NCBI GenBank assembly: GCA_020725645.1
Contig: DYEQ01000101.1
Location: forward strand, 1 to 64,000
Reading direction: 5' to 3'
DNA length: 64,000 nucleotides
DNA from: Candidatus Fermentithermobacillaceae bacterium
Lineage (GTDB): Bacteria > Bacillota > Sulfobacillia > Fermentithermobacillales > DUSS01
Position 1 is the stretch's first letter; each line of letters begins with the position of its first letter. The position numbers were made by a program, and so were the translations under genes. Of this stretch, positions 51,540 through 64,000 are shown in pieces. The notes under the pieces were generated by a model, which worked only from the letters and a program-made list of their open reading frames with translations, did no database searches and was not told where the DNA came from.

Positions 51540-52778
51540 TTACCGTGCCTGCCGGCCCAATGGCATGAGCCCCAGAAGGACGGCGGCCGCTACCGTTGCG
51601 ATCACTCGGACGGCGAAGCTCAGGTCCAGGGCCGGGGTGAGTCCGAACGATTCGTAAAACCATACTCCCGCCACAGGCCAAACGAAACCGGAAAGTCCCA
51701 CCACGACGTTGAAGAGGGACACGTAGTACGGCCTAGTGGCCCGGGGCGAAACGTCGAGCAAACCGTTGAACAGCGAAAGGGCAAACCCCGCTCCGAAGAA
51801 ACCGGCCAACACGTTCAGACCGAGGTAGACATAGGGAGAACGCCAGTGAGCGTAAACCAGGGGAAACAGGATGTGAGCTCCGGTGGTGAGGACGAGCACC
51901 TTAGGATTACCCCATTTCTCGCTCCAGTATCCCCACTTTTTGTAGGCTAAGAAGGAAGCGACGCCGGCCCCGATGGAGAACATCCCGAGCCAGGTGTTGG
52001 ATAGGCCCATGACCTTGACCCACAGGATAGTCCACAGCGCCGCAGGAAAGTGAAATCCCAGGTGTATAACGAACACCGCCAGGATAAACCGCACGAACCT
52101 CAAGTCCCGGAGAGTTTCTCTGATCGCACTCAAACCGCTTGGTGCGCCTTTCCTCTCACCGGGATCCAGCGGCCTTTCCTCGAGTTTTCTCAAGTACGCC
52201 CAGGAGCCGAGGAGAAAACCGTAGGATACCAGGTACAGCACGGCGTAGTTCACGGGCCATGCCACGAGGTCGAGGAAAACTCCTGCTACCATGGTGGACA
52301 CCAGTGAAACCAGGGTACATATCATGTTCCTTTCTCCAAAGATCCTGCCCCTGAGCTCCGGGGTGAACATCTCTCCCATCATAGCTGTCCAAGCGATTCC
52401 CGCCATCGTTCCCGGGACGTTCATGATGGCGAAGGCCAGGACGAAGGCCCAACTTTTTATCTCAGCCGGCGCGGGCACGAGAGCGAGTAAGGCAAAGGCG
52501 ACGAAGAACGTCCGGTGGATAATGGATGCGACCAGCGTCGGCTTCAGGCGGTTTTCGAATTTGTCTATCAGTAGGGCCGAGGGGACCTGCGCCAAGAGCC
52601 CCGCAAGAGCCGGAAGCGAAGTCAAAAGGCCCAGAAAGTAGTCGGAAGCCCCGAGTTTCACGGCGAAAGCTCCCCAAAAGGGCGTCGTGAGACCCGCCAT
52701 GACCGAGTAAAGTGAACCGTCGATGAGGCTCGTAACAGCGTTCTTACGTTCTACGGGATCGGGGATATACTCGCACAA
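51540..52778 (-). CDS. MFS transporter
   Basis: 412 residues, 12 helices. MFS features: GLTTPFWGAFAVKLGASDYFLGLLTSLP, ELRGRIFGERNM at the middle of the N-half, and a loop rich in charge (ERPLDPGERKG). Resembles the set of MFS proteins without a defined substrate found in Firmicutes genomes. Start TTG 52778 has only a weak ribosome site; an alternative is not evident. It lies upstream of the 51336 terminator on the opposite strand. Confidence 0.8.
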   Translation of the reverse strand: MCEYIPDPVERKNAVTSLIDGSLYSVMAGLTTPFWGAFAVKLGASDYFLGLLTSLPALAGLLAQVPSALLIDKFENRLKPTLVASIIHRTFFVAFALLALVPAPAEIKSWAFVLAFAIMNVPGTMAGIAWTAMMGEMFTPELRGRIFGERNMICTLVSLVSTMVAGVFLDLVAWPVNYAVLYLVSYGFLLGSWAYLRKLEERPLDPGERKGAPSGLSAIRETLRDLRFVRFILAVFVIHLGFHFPAALWTILWVKVMGLSNTWLGMFSIGAGVASFLAYKKWGYWSEKWGNPKVLVLTTGAHILFPLVYAHWRSPYVYLGLNVLAGFFGAGFALSLFNGLLDVSPRATRPYYVSLFNVVVGLSGFVWPVAGVWFYESFGLTPALDLSFAVRVIATVAAAVLLGLMPLGRQAR

Positions 52779-52881
52779 TCTTTTCGTCGGTGATTCGCTC
52801 TCCTCCCAGAACAGCCTGACGGCAGTACAGCAAAGGCTTGTAGCAAAACCTCCCAGCGAAATTCCCCGCTGGGACTTCGAA

Positions 52882-53829
52882 TTACCGGGGCAGCTCGTCT
52901 TCTCCCAGAACCACTATCTCGGGTTGGAGAATTATCCCGGACATCTCGTATACTCTGCTCACTATGACGTCCATGAGATCCAGCACATCCCTGGCCGAAG
53001 CGCCGCCAGTGTTGACGATGAAACCGGCGTGCTTGGGAGACACGCGAGCTCCACCCACCGAAAACCCCTTGAGACCGGCCTTCTCAACCAGAGGACCTAC
53101 GTATCCACCGGAGGGCCTGCGGAACGCGCTGCCTGCCGAGGGCAAGTCAAGTGGCTGCTTTTCTTGACGGCGCCGGGCGTACTCTCCCATCTGCCGTCTG
53201 ATGCTCTCTTTCTTCCCCTTTACCATTTGGAACTCGGCGCCGAGCACGACCAGGTCGCTCCTGTGTTGAAAGATGGACTCCCTGTATGAAAACGAGATCT
53301 CGTCCCGATCGAGCCAGAAAACTCGCCCTTCCTGGTCGAGAACCTTAACGCGTAGGACCAGGGAAGCGATCTCTCCGTCGTAGGCGCCGGCGTTCATGGC
53401 TACTGCGCCGCCGACGCTACCGGGAATACCCACGGCGAACTCTAAACCCGAAAGCTCGAGTTCACATGCGGTGTCGAGGAGGTCCGAGAGAAGAGTCCCC
53501 GCTCCGACCTCGAGCACGGTTTCCCCGGTCGGCACTATCCCGTCCAAGTCAGGGGAGAGTTTCAGAACCGCGCCACGGATTCCGCCGTCCCGCACAAGGA
53601 GATTTGTGCCGTTTCCTATTACGTAACAGGGCACGTCATTGCGCCTGCACTCCACAAAGACGCGGCCGGCATCCTCGACGCTACTGGGGATGACGAGGAG
53701 ATCAGCCGGCCCCCCGATCTGAAACGACGTATGCCGGGACATGGGCTCGTTCCACAAGACTTTGGACTCCTTGAGGGTAGAAGCGAGTTCCTGCAGGAAC
53801 TCTCCATACCCCTCCGGCTTGACAGCCAC
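52882..53829 (-). CDS. murB: UDP-N-acetylenolpyruvoylglucosamine reductase
   Basis: 315 residues. FAD domain with HTSFQIGGPADLLVIPSS, YVIGNGTNLLVRDGG, AVGIPGSVGGAVAMNAGAY; then RRRQEKQPLDLPSAGSAFRRP with the catalytic Ser region and a C-terminal Glu in the substrate-binding end (QPEIVVLGE). MurB makes UDP-MurNAc in the cytoplasm. This is the type II-like form lacking the third extended domain. GTG 53829 has AAAGGGG eight bases upstream. Confidence 0.95.
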   Translation of the reverse strand: MAVKPEGYGEFLQELASTLKESKVLWNEPMSRHTSFQIGGPADLLVIPSSVEDAGRVFVECRRNDVPCYVIGNGTNLLVRDGGIRGAVLKLSPDLDGIVPTGETVLEVGAGTLLSDLLDTACELELSGLEFAVGIPGSVGGAVAMNAGAYDGEIASLVLRVKVLDQEGRVFWLDRDEISFSYRESIFQHRSDLVVLGAEFQMVKGKKESIRRQMGEYARRRQEKQPLDLPSAGSAFRRPSGGYVGPLVEKAGLKGFSVGGARVSPKHAGFIVNTGGASARDVLDLMDVIVSRVYEMSGIILQPEIVVLGEDELPR

Positions 53830-53850
53830 GGCGACGACCCCTTTCCATCA

Positions 53851-55341
53851 TTATGCATCCCGAATCCATTCTAGTTTAGACTTTATAATTATGTTAACTA
53901 TTTCGGGGTTAGCCCTACCACCAGTTTTCTTCATAACCTGTCCAACGAGAAACCCTATTGCCTTGCTTCTCCCCTTTTTGATCCCCTCCACTGCCGACGG
54001 GTTTTCGGCAATTACCTGGTCGATCACCTGCTGGAGAAAAGCTTCGTCCGTGACCTGTTGAAGCCCTTCTTCACGGACGATTTCCTCGGGGTCGCGGCCG
54101 GTTTCGGCCATCTTGACCAGGATGTCTTTGGCGATCCTGCCGCTTATTACCCCTTTCTCGATGAGCTTTACGAGCTTGACCAGGAACTCCGGACTCGTAG
54201 GTATCGCATCCGGCCCGAGACCGCAGGAATTCATATAACCCAAAAGCTCCGACAAAATCCAGTTGGAGGCCACCTTGGGATCCGCGCCTTCGGACATACA
54301 TTCATCGAAGAACTCTGCAAGCTTTCTGGAAGAGGTGAGAATCCCCGCATCGTAAGCTGGTATACCGAGGACATTCACGTAGTACTCCCTCTTTTCCTCG
54401 GGCAGGGGCGGCACTTCCCGTCTCACCTTTTCCAGCCATTCCTCGCTGAGGACCAGAGGAGGCAGGTCCGGGTCCGGGAAATAGCGGTAATCTTCGGACG
54501 TCTCCTTCGCCCTTAGCGGCACCGTGATTTCCAGGGATTCGTCCCATCCCCTCGTCTCCCTCAACACCGTGCCCCCTGCAGCTAAAATCCGGGATTGTCT
54601 GTCCCTCTCGTAAGCAAGAGCTCGGACAACCGCCCGGAAAGAATTCAGGTTCTTGAGCTCCACCAGAGCTCCGGGCTGGTCCTGCCCGGCCCGGCGAAGG
54701 GAGATGTTGGAGTCCACCCTCATGGACCCCTCTTCCATTTTCACATCAGACACTCCCGTAAACTCCAAGATGCGCCGGAGCTCCTCCAGATACTGCCTGG
54801 CCTCTTCAGGAGATGAGATATCCGGCTCCGAAACTATCTCTATAAGGGGGACCCCACACCTGTTGAAATCCAGGAGCGAGTAAGCTGCCCGGGTGATGTC
54901 GTCCCCCGCGTGCAGCGACTTTCCGGCGTCTTCTTCCAAGTGCAGCCTCCTGATGCGGATTTTCTTGGGAGGAGGGCCTGGAATCATGACGTAGCCGTTC
55001 ACCGCGAGGGGCTCGTCATACTGAGATATCTGATATCCTTTCGGCAGGTCGGGGTAGAAGTAGTTCTTCCGAGCAAACCTCGAACGGAGATTCACCTGGC
55101 AATTGAGGGTAAGGGCCGCGATGACGGCAAGCCGGACTGCCTCCCCGTTCACTACGGGAAGGGACCCGGGAAGACCGAGGCATACAGGGCAGACGTTGCT
55201 GTTGGGAGGATCCCCGAACCTGGTCGAGCACCGGCAAAACATCTTGGATTTGGTCAGAAGCTCGGCATGAACTTCAAGACCCACGACCATCTCCAAGTCC
55301 TCCGGAACCGCACGCCCTTCGTTAAGTGCCTTTTCCGGCAC
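53851..55341 (-). CDS. gatB: Aspartyl/glutamyl-tRNA amidotransferase subunit B
   Basis: 496 residues. VVGLEVHAELLTKSKMFCRC, GLPGSLPVVNGEAV, KNYFYPDLPKGYQISQYDEPL, LEEDAGKSLH, NRCGVPLIEIVSEPD, and a C-terminal tRNA-binding YqeY-like helical domain. With GatA and GatC it converts Glu-tRNA(Gln) or Asp-tRNA(Asn) to the amide form. GTG 55341 has GAGGTGAGG four bases upstream. Follows gatA with a 104-bp gap. Confidence 0.97.
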   Translation of the reverse strand: MPEKALNEGRAVPEDLEMVVGLEVHAELLTKSKMFCRCSTRFGDPPNSNVCPVCLGLPGSLPVVNGEAVRLAVIAALTLNCQVNLRSRFARKNYFYPDLPKGYQISQYDEPLAVNGYVMIPGPPPKKIRIRRLHLEEDAGKSLHAGDDITRAAYSLLDFNRCGVPLIEIVSEPDISSPEEARQYLEELRRILEFTGVSDVKMEEGSMRVDSNISLRRAGQDQPGALVELKNLNSFRAVVRALAYERDRQSRILAAGGTVLRETRGWDESLEITVPLRAKETSEDYRYFPDPDLPPLVLSEEWLEKVRREVPPLPEEKREYYVNVLGIPAYDAGILTSSRKLAEFFDECMSEGADPKVASNWILSELLGYMNSCGLGPDAIPTSPEFLVKLVKLIEKGVISGRIAKDILVKMAETGRDPEEIVREEGLQQVTDEAFLQQVIDQVIAENPSAVEGIKKGRSKAIGFLVGQVMKKTGGRANPEIVNIIIKSKLEWIRDA

Positions 55342-55445
55342 GATACCTCACCTCTTCCGGACCGGGCCTATTCAGGGCTAAGCGTCAGGGGTCGTATTGA
55401 ATCTCACCCCTCGTCCTCTCACACCTCACCGTTCACTCTAAGAAC

Positions 55446-57014
55446 TCATCCCGAACCTTGCACGCAGCAACGCGTTGAACCTTGGCTCGCCCTGCCGAGA
55501 CCTTTTCTCATGCGCGCAAGCTCCGCCTCCACCCCGGGGGCGACCGCCTGGTAAAAGGCATGGCCGGCGCAAAGGACGGTTTCCTCGTCGAAAGGCCTTC
55601 CGGTGATTTGAAGACCGACGGGTAGACGCCTTACCATCTCCCCTTCGCCGCCTCCACCAGAGCCGGGAACTTCTTCGAACCCGCATGGAACGGAAAGAGC
55701 GGGGAGTCCCGCGAGGTTTGCGGGAACCGTCAGGACGTCCGCCATATACATCGACAAGGGATCTTGAGTCCGCTCACCGAGAAGGAAGGCGCTGGTCGGC
55801 GCCGTGGGGGAAAGGATGATGTCAAACTCTTCGAACGCCCTCTTGAAGTCCCTGCGAATGAGCGTTCGAACTTTGGCGGCCCTCAGGTAATAGGCGTCGT
55901 AATACCCTGCGCTTAGGGCGAACGTCCCCAGCATGATTCTGCGCCTGACCTCCGGTCCAAAGTTACGCCTGGTACGCATGTACATCTTCTCGAAACTCTC
56001 CGTCTCCGCCCTCACCCCGTAACGGACGCCGTCGAATCTGGAGAGATTGGACGAAGCTTCGGCCGGGGCGATTATGTAGTAGCAATCCAGGGCATAGCGG
56101 GTCATCGGAAGCGAGATTTCTTTGATATCGATACCCAGCTCCTCCAGCATCTCAAGGGCGCGTTCGAAGCACCTTCTCACCCCCGGAGACACCCCTTGAG
56201 TCAAGCATTCTTTGGGTACCCCTCCTTTGAGCCCTCTCGTGCTTCTCGAGAGAGCTTGACTATAAGAGGGTACGGGGCGGTCTTCCGAGGTCGAGTCCCG
56301 TTCGTCAAAGCCCGATATGACGTCCATCAAAAGGCATAGGTCTTTTACGTCAGCTGCCAGCGGACCTATTTGGTCCAGAGACGACGCGAACGCTACGAGG
56401 CCGTAACGGGATACCCGCCCGTAAGTAGGTTTGAGGCCGGTGACGCCCGTGAAGGCCGCCGGTTGCCTCACGGAACCACCGGTGTCAGACCCGAGCGCCA
56501 GAGGCACCTCGCCTGCGGCGACGGCAGCCGCCGACCCTCCACTGGAGCCACCGGGCACCCTTCTCAAGTCCCACGGGTTGCGCGTCACGCCCAGGGCCGA
56601 GTTTTCCGTGGACGAGCCCATCGCGAACTCGTCCATGTTGGTCTTGCCTATGATGACCGCGCCCTGCTCCTTGAGGGCTCTGACGACCGTGGCGTCGTAG
56701 GGCGCGGTCCAGTCGGCAAGCATCCTTGAACCACAAGTGCACCCGGCGCCCGCCGCGCAAATGTTGTCCTTTACGGCGACGGGAATGCCCCCGAGCAGCC
56801 CGGGATATTCCCCTGATTGCCGCAACTTGTCTATGCGTCGAGCTTGGGCGAGCGCTTCCTCCTGCATCACCTCGAGAAACGCACCGACCTCCCGCTCCAC
56901 CTCCGAGATACGGTCGAGAAATGCCTCAACCACTTCCACGGACGATACTTCGCCTGCGGCCATCAATTCCAAGAGGGCCGAGGCTTTCATATTCCACAAG
57001 GCGTCATCGTTCAT
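55446..57014 (-). CDS. gatA: Glutamyl-tRNA(Gln) amidotransferase subunit A
   Basis: 522 residues of the amidase signature family: Lys in AVKDNIC, Ser-cis-Ser in the GGSSGGSAAAVAAG region with SDTGGSVRQPAAF, and the usual C-terminal GLQITGRPFDEETVL. Releases ammonia from glutamine for GatB. ATG 57014 overlaps the end of gatC by 11 bases. Confidence 0.97.
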   Translation of the reverse strand: MNDDALWNMKASALLELMAAGEVSSVEVVEAFLDRISEVEREVGAFLEVMQEEALAQARRIDKLRQSGEYPGLLGGIPVAVKDNICAAGAGCTCGSRMLADWTAPYDATVVRALKEQGAVIIGKTNMDEFAMGSSTENSALGVTRNPWDLRRVPGGSSGGSAAAVAAGEVPLALGSDTGGSVRQPAAFTGVTGLKPTYGRVSRYGLVAFASSLDQIGPLAADVKDLCLLMDVISGFDERDSTSEDRPVPSYSQALSRSTRGLKGGVPKECLTQGVSPGVRRCFERALEMLEELGIDIKEISLPMTRYALDCYYIIAPAEASSNLSRFDGVRYGVRAETESFEKMYMRTRRNFGPEVRRRIMLGTFALSAGYYDAYYLRAAKVRTLIRRDFKRAFEEFDIILSPTAPTSAFLLGERTQDPLSMYMADVLTVPANLAGLPALSVPCGFEEVPGSGGGGEGEMVRRLPVGLQITGRPFDEETVLCAGHAFYQAVAPGVEAELARMRKGLGRASQGSTRCCVQGSG

Positions 57015-57390
57015 TTTTCGCCTGCAACTCCCGCCGGCTATGGTTCTCTTCCCCAGAAGACCGTTGTTCCTGCCCGGCCCGGGGCACCATTACGTAGCTG
57101 TCTCTCACTGCCGGAACACTCCGGAGGAATTCTTCGCTGCAAAGACCCAAACGAAGCTCGTCCGGGTAGAGTCTGAGTTCCGCCCCGTCAAAGGACCCAA
57201 AAGAGGGTTCCACGTCCTCGACATCGAGACTGAAAAGCTCCTTCATATGCTCGAGAATGGATTGGAGCTCCCTTTGCATCCTTTCGGTCTCCTCGGGCTC
57301 AAGTTCCAGCATCGCGAGCCGGGCGACGTGCTTAACGTCGATCTTGGGCGCAGCTTTGCCCTCGCTCCGAGCGCCTGCATTCAAAGTCAC
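57004..57390 (-). CDS. gatC: Glutamyl-tRNA(Gln) amidotransferase subunit C
   Basis: 128 residues. KHVARLAMLELEPEETER, QSILEHMKELFSLD and the end region DRLGLC match GatC, with ~25 extra C-terminal charged residues (GQEQRSSGEENHSRREL) that extend past the normal length. The subunit stabilises GatA-GatB. GTG 57390 has GGGAGGG seven bases upstream. Confidence 0.92.
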   Translation of the reverse strand: MTLNAGARSEGKAAPKIDVKHVARLAMLELEPEETERMQRELQSILEHMKELFSLDVEDVEPSFGSFDGAELRLYPDELRLGLCSEEFLRSVPAVRDSYVMVPRAGQEQRSSGEENHSRRELQAKNER

Positions 57391-57477
57391 CGGAACGCCC
57401 TCCCTGTACCTTCCCTATCGCATCGAACCCTCCCTACAGCTAAGCGGCCATTTTGATGCTCCCTGGCACATCAGCAG

Positions 57478-61660
<4,183 letters not shown>

Positions 61661-61793
61661 CGTCAAGCTTGCCTCCAACATTCGCCATCCCGACAAGTCT
61701 CTCAAGGAAGCGCCCGCAAAGTCAACACCTCTGTCCCGCCGAATTCATCATCTTCCCACCGTATAAGCACATCCCGACCACACCTCACCCCGG

Positions 61794-64000
61794 TCAGCAT
61801 CTTCTTCGCACTGAACCGAACAGCTTCCCGAGGAGCTCGATGAGCTCGGCCATATCCTTCGAAGTGAATTCCACCCCGAGTTCATACTTGTCCCCTGCAC
61901 CCTCCTGGCGCTCAGAATACCGCATGTCCTGTGCCCCGCGTATCTCGGATTTCTTCTCAGCTTCCGTGGTTCCCTGGGTGGCACTCTCGACGCCTCTTTC
62001 GAGATGACCGGCGAGATGGCCGGCTGTTCCTTCGGGGATCAAGTCAGGCGCTGATTTCTCCATAGTAGAGACTTCCGGCAAGGTGCGCCTGCCCCGTCCG
62101 GCGTTGAGCCCCGTGAACACGCTGTAGAGCACGGGGATCACGAAGAGCGTGAACAGGGTGGATGAACCGAGACCGCCCATGGTGACCAGAGCCATGGGAG
62201 CACCCAACTCGCCACCCTGACCGAGGCCGAGCGCCATGGGGATGAGGCCCAGGATGGTGGTGAGACTGGTCATGAGCACCGGTCTAACCCTTCTGGAAGC
62301 GCCCTCGAGAACGGCTTCCCGCAAAGGGATGCCGGCCCTCCGTCTTTGCCTCATGAAGTCTACCAGCACGATGCCGTTGTTGACCACGACACCAGCCAGC
62401 ACGATCACCCCGATAAAGGCCGTGATTCCGAAGGAGTAGCCGGAGAGGTAGAGGGCGGCCAGTACTCCCACCGCTGCCAGCGGCATCGTAAAGAATATGA
62501 TGAAGGGCGTTCCCAGGGATTCAAAGGAAGCTGCCATAATCATGTAAACGAGCAGTACGGCCAGGTACAACGCAAATCTCAATCCCGAGAACCCTTCCTC
62601 CATTATCTGGGACATCCCCCCGATGGAAATGGAGTAGCCCTCCGGGAGGTCCGTTTCGGATATGAGATCCATGAGATCGGCGGTAACGGCCCCGAGGCTC
62701 CTGTCAGCGAACTGGCCGGTCAGTCGAGCGCTGAGTTTCTGGTCGCTCCTAGAAATCACCACGGGACCCTCGCCTTCAACGATTGTCGCGATGTCCCGGA
62801 GTTTCACCGGCCCCGTTTTCCCCGCCAGGACGATGCCTTTCAGGGAGCTCACATCCTTTACAGCTTTGGGATCAAACCGGACCACAACGTCGAAGGTGGT
62901 AACACCCGAGCCCTCTCTTTGAGTCTTCTCGAACCTGGAAACGGCTTGGCCTCTGACGGCCCTGGAAACGCTCAGAGCTACCTGAGCAGGGGTAAGCCCG
63001 TGTTGCATGGCCCTATCCCTATCGACCACCACCATCATCTCAGGCTTCCTGGCTGTAAGGCTTGAACGTACGTTTTTCATACCGGGAAGAGCGGCCATTT
63101 TCACCAAGAAATCCTCGTTCAGCTTTTCAACTTCGCGGATGTCCGGCCCGGAGATCAGCACTTCAACCGTCCCCGGGGCGCTTCCCGACATCATCAACAG
63201 CGAGGACTGAGGGTTAAAGGTCACCGTCGTACCGTCCGCGATCTCCTCTACCTCTTTTTGTATTCGTTCCATGACCGTCCTCGTAGCTTTTTCCTTAGCG
63301 GCCTGGTCGACAAGCCTGACGATGATCTGAGCGTCCGTAGCACCGCTGAAGAACGACCGGAGCTTGACGAGACCTTCAGGTTCGCCCACCACGACGCTGT
63401 AGCTCGCCACCAACATATCCGAATCCAGCACCTTCTCGATTTCCTTGACAACTTGGTCAATCCGGTCCAGCGGAGTGCCTTCCTTCATGCTCACGTTGAT
63501 GGCAAAGCCACCTTCATCAGCTGTGGGAAGGAATTCCGTCTCAATCCTGGGGAGAAGCAAATACACGCTGCCTGCCACACCCACGAACACCGCAGCCAAG
63601 AAGAAAGCTCTATGCGCCAGGCACCAATTAAGAAGGGCAGTGTACCCGCTTTGCCGGCTGCGGTGCTTCCGTCGCAGCGCCGGACCCACCATAGTACCTG
63701 GGTCCTTTCGATGTTTCATTGAAGCAAAGAATTTAGAAGCGAGCATCGGAACAACTGTCAGCGCCACGACAAGCGATGCCATGAGCGAAAAGGTAACCGT
63801 CAAGGCAAGCTCCTTAAACAAAATCCCGCTCACACCCCCGACGAAGGCTACGGGGAGGAACACTACTACCGTGGTCAGCGTGGAGGCCGTGATGGCCATC
63901 CCGACTTCCTCGGCACCTGATATAGCTGCCTGGACCGGGCTTTCTCCTTTCTCGACGTGCTGGTATATGTTCTCGATAACCACTATTGAGTTATCCACTA
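61794..64000 (-). CDS. RND-family (AcrB/MexB-type) efflux transporter, C-terminal two thirds
   Basis: ~735 residues at the window edge; the N-terminus is outside. Helices and motifs: VDNSIVVIENIYQH (start of the TM4 region with its Asp), GVSGILFKELALTVTFS, then the periplasmic loop with VSMKEGTPLDRI, TFNPQSSLLMMSG, the second half with VYMIMAASFESLGTPF and VVNNGIVLVDFM, and LMTSLTTILGLIPM. In Gram-positive species such pumps act without an outer membrane channel. After the last helix an unusual tail of ~100 charged residues ends ELIELLGKLFGSVRRRC. A promoter is not in view. Confidence 0.92.
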   Translation of the reverse strand, partial: VDNSIVVIENIYQHVEKGESPVQAAISGAEEVGMAITASTLTTVVVFLPVAFVGGVSGILFKELALTVTFSLMASLVVALTVVPMLASKFFASMKHRKDPGTMVGPALRRKHRSRQSGYTALLNWCLAHRAFFLAAVFVGVAGSVYLLLPRIETEFLPTADEGGFAINVSMKEGTPLDRIDQVVKEIEKVLDSDMLVASYSVVVGEPEGLVKLRSFFSGATDAQIIVRLVDQAAKEKATRTVMERIQKEVEEIADGTTVTFNPQSSLLMMSGSAPGTVEVLISGPDIREVEKLNEDFLVKMAALPGMKNVRSSLTARKPEMMVVVDRDRAMQHGLTPAQVALSVSRAVRGQAVSRFEKTQREGSGVTTFDVVVRFDPKAVKDVSSLKGIVLAGKTGPVKLRDIATIVEGEGPVVISRSDQKLSARLTGQFADRSLGAVTADLMDLISETDLPEGYSISIGGMSQIMEEGFSGLRFALYLAVLLVYMIMAASFESLGTPFIIFFTMPLAAVGVLAALYLSGYSFGITAFIGVIVLAGVVVNNGIVLVDFMRQRRRAGIPLREAVLEGASRRVRPVLMTSLTTILGLIPMALGLGQGGELGAPMALVTMGGLGSSTLFTLFVIPVLYSVFTGLNAGRGRRTLPEVSTMEKSAPDLIPEGTAGHLAGHLERGVESATQGTTEAEKKSEIRGAQDMRYSERQEGAGDKYELGVEFTSKDMAELIELLGKLFGSVRRRC

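Overview
The window (64 kb, GC-rich, no rRNA, tRNA, CRISPR array or transposase seen) looks like chromosome from a thermophilic, anaerobic, endospore-forming Firmicute (Clostridia or a related deep lineage). The evidence is: a GerA/GerB/GerC germination operon and a SleB-like hydrolase behind a c-di-AMP riboswitch (spore former); a trimeric-type [FeFe] hydrogenase operon and an aldehyde:ferredoxin oxidoreductase with its MoaD-like partner (anaerobic, ferredoxin-based metabolism); a branched-chain polyamine synthase (a thermophile marker); SLH and PEGA envelope proteins; NiaR, GatCAB and YtrA-type regulation (Firmicutes). No species name can be supported from the sequence alone.

Layout. 1-3.9 kb (minus): response regulator, sensor kinase, start of a P-type Ca/cation ATPase, and a DUF2680-type secreted protein. 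4.2-9.2 kb (plus): an envelope/lipid cluster of zinc phospholipase C-like protein, diacylglycerol glycosyltransferase-like protein, NodB deacetylase, an unrecognised HExxH protein and a YkoP-like protein. 9.4-21.3 kb (minus): SLH surface protein, RlmD-type methyltransferase, LD-carboxypeptidase, a 920-residue PEGA protein, flavin reductase, a MATE-pump remnant (plus strand), DagK-type lipid kinase, AOR and MoaD. 21.4-30.3 kb: BpsA-type polyamine synthase with a structured leader, Ogg glycosylase, HAD phosphatase, Ntn asparaginase, amidohydrolase, then plus-strand NiaR, VapBC, riboswitch-SleB and a NiaX-like ECF transporter whose promoter carries a NiaR-like operator. 30.4-38.8 kb: small thioredoxin-like protein, two unrecognised proteins, a CAP-domain protein and the ger operon.

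39-49 kb (minus) is one long operon: ECF-type S component, a HATPase/ferredoxin/[FeFe]-hydrogenase-like fusion, DRTGG protein, NuoE-like, HATPase protein, 2Fe-2S protein, NuoF-GltD fusion, catalytic hydrogenase, FmdB zinc ribbon, and perhaps a 53-residue membrane peptide. Its promoter faces a YtrA-type GntR/ABC operon across a 373-bp region packed with inverted repeats, including three copies of TGGCTNAGCCA. 51.5-64 kb (minus) is mostly housekeeping: MFS permease, murB, gatB-gatA-gatC, ligA, pcrA and the C-terminal two thirds of an RND exporter.

The strongest leads for something new are (i) the phospholipase-glycosyltransferase-deacetylase-HExxH-YkoP cluster as a possible phospholipid-to-glycolipid remodelling system, (ii) the kinase-fold/hydrogenase fusion as a redox or H2 sensor inside the hydrogenase operon, and (iii) the operator-dense region between that operon and the GntR/ABC operon. 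All functional statements are from reading the sequence and remembered family knowledge; no search or folding program was run.
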